Under the pieces are notes generated by a model that saw only the letters and a list, made by a program, of their open reading frames with translations, was not told the DNA's origin and ran no database searches. A DNA stretch of 6,736 nt from a bacterium (GTDB lineage Bacteria > Actinomycetota > Acidimicrobiia > Acidimicrobiales > CATQHL01), in the NCBI GenBank assembly GCA_026713745.1, contig JAPONU010000523.1, forward strand, positions 1 to 6,736, written 5' to 3'. Positions 4,901-6,736 of the stretch are shown piece by piece. Position 1 is the first letter of the stretch; each line of letters opens with the position of its first letter. The translations under genes were made by a program, and so were the position numbers.

Positions 4901-5797
4901 GTGACAGGCCCCGCCTCCAAGCAGACCTCGCTGGTTGAGGCGGCCGCCTCGGTGCCCGACGGTGCCACCGTGGCCCTCGGCGGCCTCTCGATGAACAGCG
5001 CCCCCATGGCGTTCGTGCGCGAGCTCGCCCGGGCCAACAAGCGCGACCTCACCCTGGTGGCCATCGTGGCCGGCATGTGCGTGGACTGGCTCGTGGCGGC
5101 GGGGTGCGTGTCCCGCGTCGTGACCGGGCTCATCAGCTTCGAGGGCTTCGGGCTGGCGCCGCATTTCCGCCACGGCGTGCAGAGCCGCAAGGTGGCGATG
5201 GAGGAGTACTCCGAGCATCTGCTGATCTGCCGGCTGCAGGCGCAGGCCCGCCACCTGCCGTTCATGCCGACCGTCGCCGGCCTCGGCACCGACGTGCCGG
5301 CCCTCCACGAGGACTCGAAGACCTTGCGCGTCGAGACCGACCCTGCCACCGGCCGGGCCTATGTGGCCTGCACGCCGCTGGCGGTCGACGTGGCGGTCGT
5401 GCACACCCATGAGGCCGACGAGGCCGGCAACGCCAGGGTCAACCCCAAGCTGCTGTGGATGGACAGCGAGATCGTGAACGCGGCCGATCGAACCATCGTG
5501 ACCACCGAGCGCATCGTGGACACCGCGGTGTTCACCTCCGAGCCACACCGCACCACGTATCCGCGCTTCATGGTGGACACGGTCTGCGAGGCGCCACGGG
5601 GCGCATTCCCCACGTCGTGCTTCCCCGAATACGGCCACCATGACGGATTCTTCGAGGACTACCTGGCGGCATGCGGCTCGCCGGCGGACTTCGCCGAGTT
5701 CTGGGACCGGCGGATCGCCGTCCCCGACACCTGGGAGGACTTCCTGGCTGCCAACGGCGTGTCGGCCGGCGGGCACGGCGACGGGCTGGCATCGTGA
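4901..5797 (+). CDS. CoA-transferase-fold subunit A (IpdA/GctA-like)
   Basis: This 298-aa protein is the alpha subunit of a class I CoA-transferase-type heterodimer. The N-terminal motif VALGGLSMNSAPMAFVREL (25-41) is the family glycine-rich loop. LPFMPTVAGLGTDVP (119-133) and IVNAADRTIVTTERIV (191-206) are also family-typical, and its length is close to the roughly 292 aa I recall for mycobacterial IpdA. Aligned from memory with IpdA, E105 (in EEYSEHLLICRLQA) falls on the glutamate reported as important in that steroid ring-opening CoA hydrolase. The overall match to IpdA is moderate, so glutaconate CoA-transferase-like is an equally safe name, and the substrate is an acyl-CoA from steroid or aromatic breakdown at best guess. 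Start GTG 4901 is preferred; TTG 4895 would add two residues without a ribosome site. The stop TGA 5795-5797 overlaps the GTG of a 44-codon frame (GTGA). High GC, unlike the divergent defence gene. Confidence 0.85.
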   Translation: MTGPASKQTSLVEAAASVPDGATVALGGLSMNSAPMAFVRELARANKRDLTLVAIVAGMCVDWLVAAGCVSRVVTGLISFEGFGLAPHFRHGVQSRKVAMEEYSEHLLICRLQAQARHLPFMPTVAGLGTDVPALHEDSKTLRVETDPATGRAYVACTPLAVDVAVVHTHEADEAGNARVNPKLLWMDSEIVNAADRTIVTTERIVDTAVFTSEPHRTTYPRFMVDTVCEAPRGAFPTSCFPEYGHHDGFFEDYLAACGSPADFAEFWDRRIAVPDTWEDFLAANGVSAGGHGDGLAS

Positions 5798-5822
5798 GCG
5801 GCATGTCGAAGGCGACGGTGAT
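5788..5822 (+). repeat. 35-bp direct repeat, copy 1
   Basis: This 35-bp stretch is identical to 5860-5894, exactly 72 bp downstream. It covers the last three codons of subunit A, its TGA stop and the first 27 nt of the bridging frame. The offset is a multiple of three, so both copies encode the same residues in the bridging frame. The flanking bases differ at both ends, so the repeat length is exact. Confidence 0.9.
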
Positions 5823-5928
5823 ACCGGCCGCCAGCCTCTGCGATGCCGCTCGGCGCACCGGCATCGTGAGCGGCATGTCGAAGGCGACGGTGATCGTGCG
5901 TTTTCCGGCAGCGGCGGGCGCGTCGTGA
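5794..5928 (+). CDS. 44-codon bridging frame between CoA-transferase subunits
   Basis: The frame starts GTG 5794-5796, overlapping the subunit A stop as GTGA, and ends TGA 5926-5928, overlapping the subunit B start GTG 5925-5927, again as GTGA. Both junctions carry the same ten bases, CGTGAGCGGC (5793-5802 and 5924-5933), and a third copy (5865-5874) lies inside. The peptide contains SGMSKATVI twice (residues 2-10 and 26-34) and ends VRFPAAAGAS. It matches no family I know. Either it is a real microprotein, or a 131-bp duplication or insertion that stayed open because it keeps translation coupled between the two subunits. An internal ATG (5803) could also start it. There is no clear Shine-Dalgarno sequence, so translation would rely on reinitiation. 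Confidence 0.4.
   Translation: MSGMSKATVIPAASLCDAARRTGIVSGMSKATVIVRFPAAAGAS
5860..5894 (+). repeat. 35-bp direct repeat, copy 2
   Basis: This is a perfect copy of 5788-5822, lying wholly inside the bridging frame. The 37-bp spacer after copy 1 and the sequence after copy 2 are unrelated, so this is a spaced direct repeat and not a simple tandem array. Recombination between copies would delete 72 bp, that is 24 codons, without changing frame. Confidence 0.9.
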
Positions 5929-6731
5929 GCGGCGCGCCGGCGGCCGTGCCGGGCTACGACTGCACCATCGACGAACTGATGGTGGTGACGTTCTCCCGGG
6001 CGCTGGCCGGCGACACCCGGGCGTTCAACGGCGCCGTGTCGTTCATCCCCGTGTGCGCCTACCGGCTGGCCCGGCGCACCCACGCCCCCGGCCTGGTGTG
6101 GGCGGCGAGTTCCATCGCCGTCGACGCCGACCCCGACACCATCGGCTCCTCCACCCTGTCCGACGAGCTGTGGGGCGGCGCCTCGATGCTCGCCAACTCG
6201 CCGACGGACTTCTGGACCTACGCCCAGGGTGCCCGCTACAACACGTTCGCCTTCCGGGGCGCGCAGATGGACGCCTACGGCAACGTCAACAACAGCGTCA
6301 TCGGCCCCTACGACAGCCCGAAGGTGCGCCTACCCGGCGGGGGTGGGATGGCCGACCTGGGTTGCATGATCCCCCGCATCTACCTGTGGAGCACCACGCA
6401 CGACCCGCGGACCTTCGTGGAGCGCCTCCACTTCCGCTCGGGCATGGGCTGGGGCGACGGCGGCGACCATCGCGCCTCGCTGGGGATGCCCGGTGGCCCG
6501 CAGCTCTGCATCACCAACCTGTGCGTCTTCGACTTCGAGCTCGACTCCAAGCGCATGCGCCTCGCCTCGCTGCACCCCGGCGTGAGTGTCGACGACGTGC
6601 AGGCAGCCACCGGCTTCGAGGTGCTGCTGCCGGGCGGCGACGTGCCCACCACGGCCGGCCCCAGCGCCGAGGAACTGCACATCCTGCGCACCGAGGTTGA
6701 CCCCACCGGCGCCCGCCTACGAGAATTCTGA
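5925..6731 (+). CDS. CoA-transferase-fold subunit B (IpdB-like)
   Basis: This 268-aa protein is the beta partner of the preceding subunit. MDAYGNVNNSVIG (115-127), RLPGGGGMADLG (135-146) and VFDFELDSKRMRLASLHPGV (201-220) are family motifs. The C-terminal run DDVQAATGFEV and EELHILRTEVDP (223-260) closely follows IpdB as I remember it. The region where true class I CoA-transferases carry the catalytic glutamate reads VWAASSIAVDADP (58-70) and has no Glu. The same loss is described for IpdB, where the complex acts as a ring-opening hydrolase rather than a transferase. Start GTG 5925 is the third copy of the GTGAGCGGC junction; the frame stays open further upstream, but that part is the shadow of subunit A and the repeats. 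Stop TGA 6729-6731 is followed at once by ATG 6733, possibly the next gene of the operon, cut by the window end. Confidence 0.85.
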   Translation: MSGAPAAVPGYDCTIDELMVVTFSRALAGDTRAFNGAVSFIPVCAYRLARRTHAPGLVWAASSIAVDADPDTIGSSTLSDELWGGASMLANSPTDFWTYAQGARYNTFAFRGAQMDAYGNVNNSVIGPYDSPKVRLPGGGGMADLGCMIPRIYLWSTTHDPRTFVERLHFRSGMGWGDGGDHRASLGMPGGPQLCITNLCVFDFELDSKRMRLASLHPGVSVDDVQAATGFEVLLPGGDVPTTAGPSAEELHILRTEVDPTGARLREF

Positions 6732-6736
6732 GATGA

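Noticed and set aside
4583..5776. A 397-codon open frame on the minus strand.
   Set aside because: It lies antisense to CoA-transferase subunit A and reads as low-complexity His/Arg/Gly sequence. High GC keeps such frames open.
5800..5900. The 35-bp repeat as a CRISPR array.
   Set aside because: There are only two copies, no dyad symmetry typical of CRISPR repeats, a coding frame runs through, and no cas gene is in view.
5640..5924. N-terminal extension of subunit B in the same open frame.
   Set aside because: It overlaps the subunit A gene and the repeats and reads as Arg/His/Ser-rich shadow sequence. Family similarity begins only after GTG 5925.

Overview
The window looks like chromosomal DNA of a high-GC actinobacterium, possibly of an Acidimicrobiia-type lineage. 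Most of it appears to be close to 70% GC, uses GTG/ATG starts, and carries acyl-CoA and steroid-type catabolic genes. The lineage is an inference from composition and gene content. One block, about 2664-4660, is visibly poorer in G+C (sampled lines run about 40-55%) and carries a phage-defence gene.

Layout, left to right. (i) 1-582, plus strand: the last codons of an unidentified gene, then a VOC/glyoxalase-fold protein. (ii) 596-874, minus strand: a small membrane-anchored coiled-coil protein, tail to tail with the VOC gene. Its AT-rich upstream region (875-1006) holds a perfect 13-bp palindrome. (iii) 1007-2660, minus strand: a two-gene operon made of a conserved protein of about 368 aa and a protein that a conventional gene caller would split in two at an in-frame TGA. 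Read through that TGA as selenocysteine, the two pieces give one 178-aa UGSC-family selenoprotein with the motif GVGD-U-GACTACS. A hairpin with the properties of a bacterial SECIS element starts 13 nt after the UGA. (iv) 2664-4620, minus strand: an anti-phage dCTP deaminase of the AvcD/DCD type (degenerate P-loop N-domain, HAE...PCxxC deaminase C-domain) followed closely by an unrecognised 75-aa protein. The four minus-strand genes from 4620 down to 1007 are separated by only 13, 3 and 10 nt, so the defence genes may be cotranscribed with the selenoprotein operon. (v) 4621-4900: a divergent intergenic region with a strong GC-rich hairpin and candidate promoters in both directions. (vi) 4901-6731, plus strand: the two subunits of a class I CoA-transferase-fold enzyme resembling IpdAB, the steroid ring-opening CoA hydrolase. 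Between them is an unexpected 44-codon reading frame built on a 35-bp direct repeat. It joins both subunit genes through identical GTGA stop/start overlaps.

The strongest results are the recoded UGA with its SECIS-like hairpin, the AvcD-type defence gene on a compositionally distinct segment with a new small partner, and the repeat-built bridging microORF between the CoA-transferase subunits.
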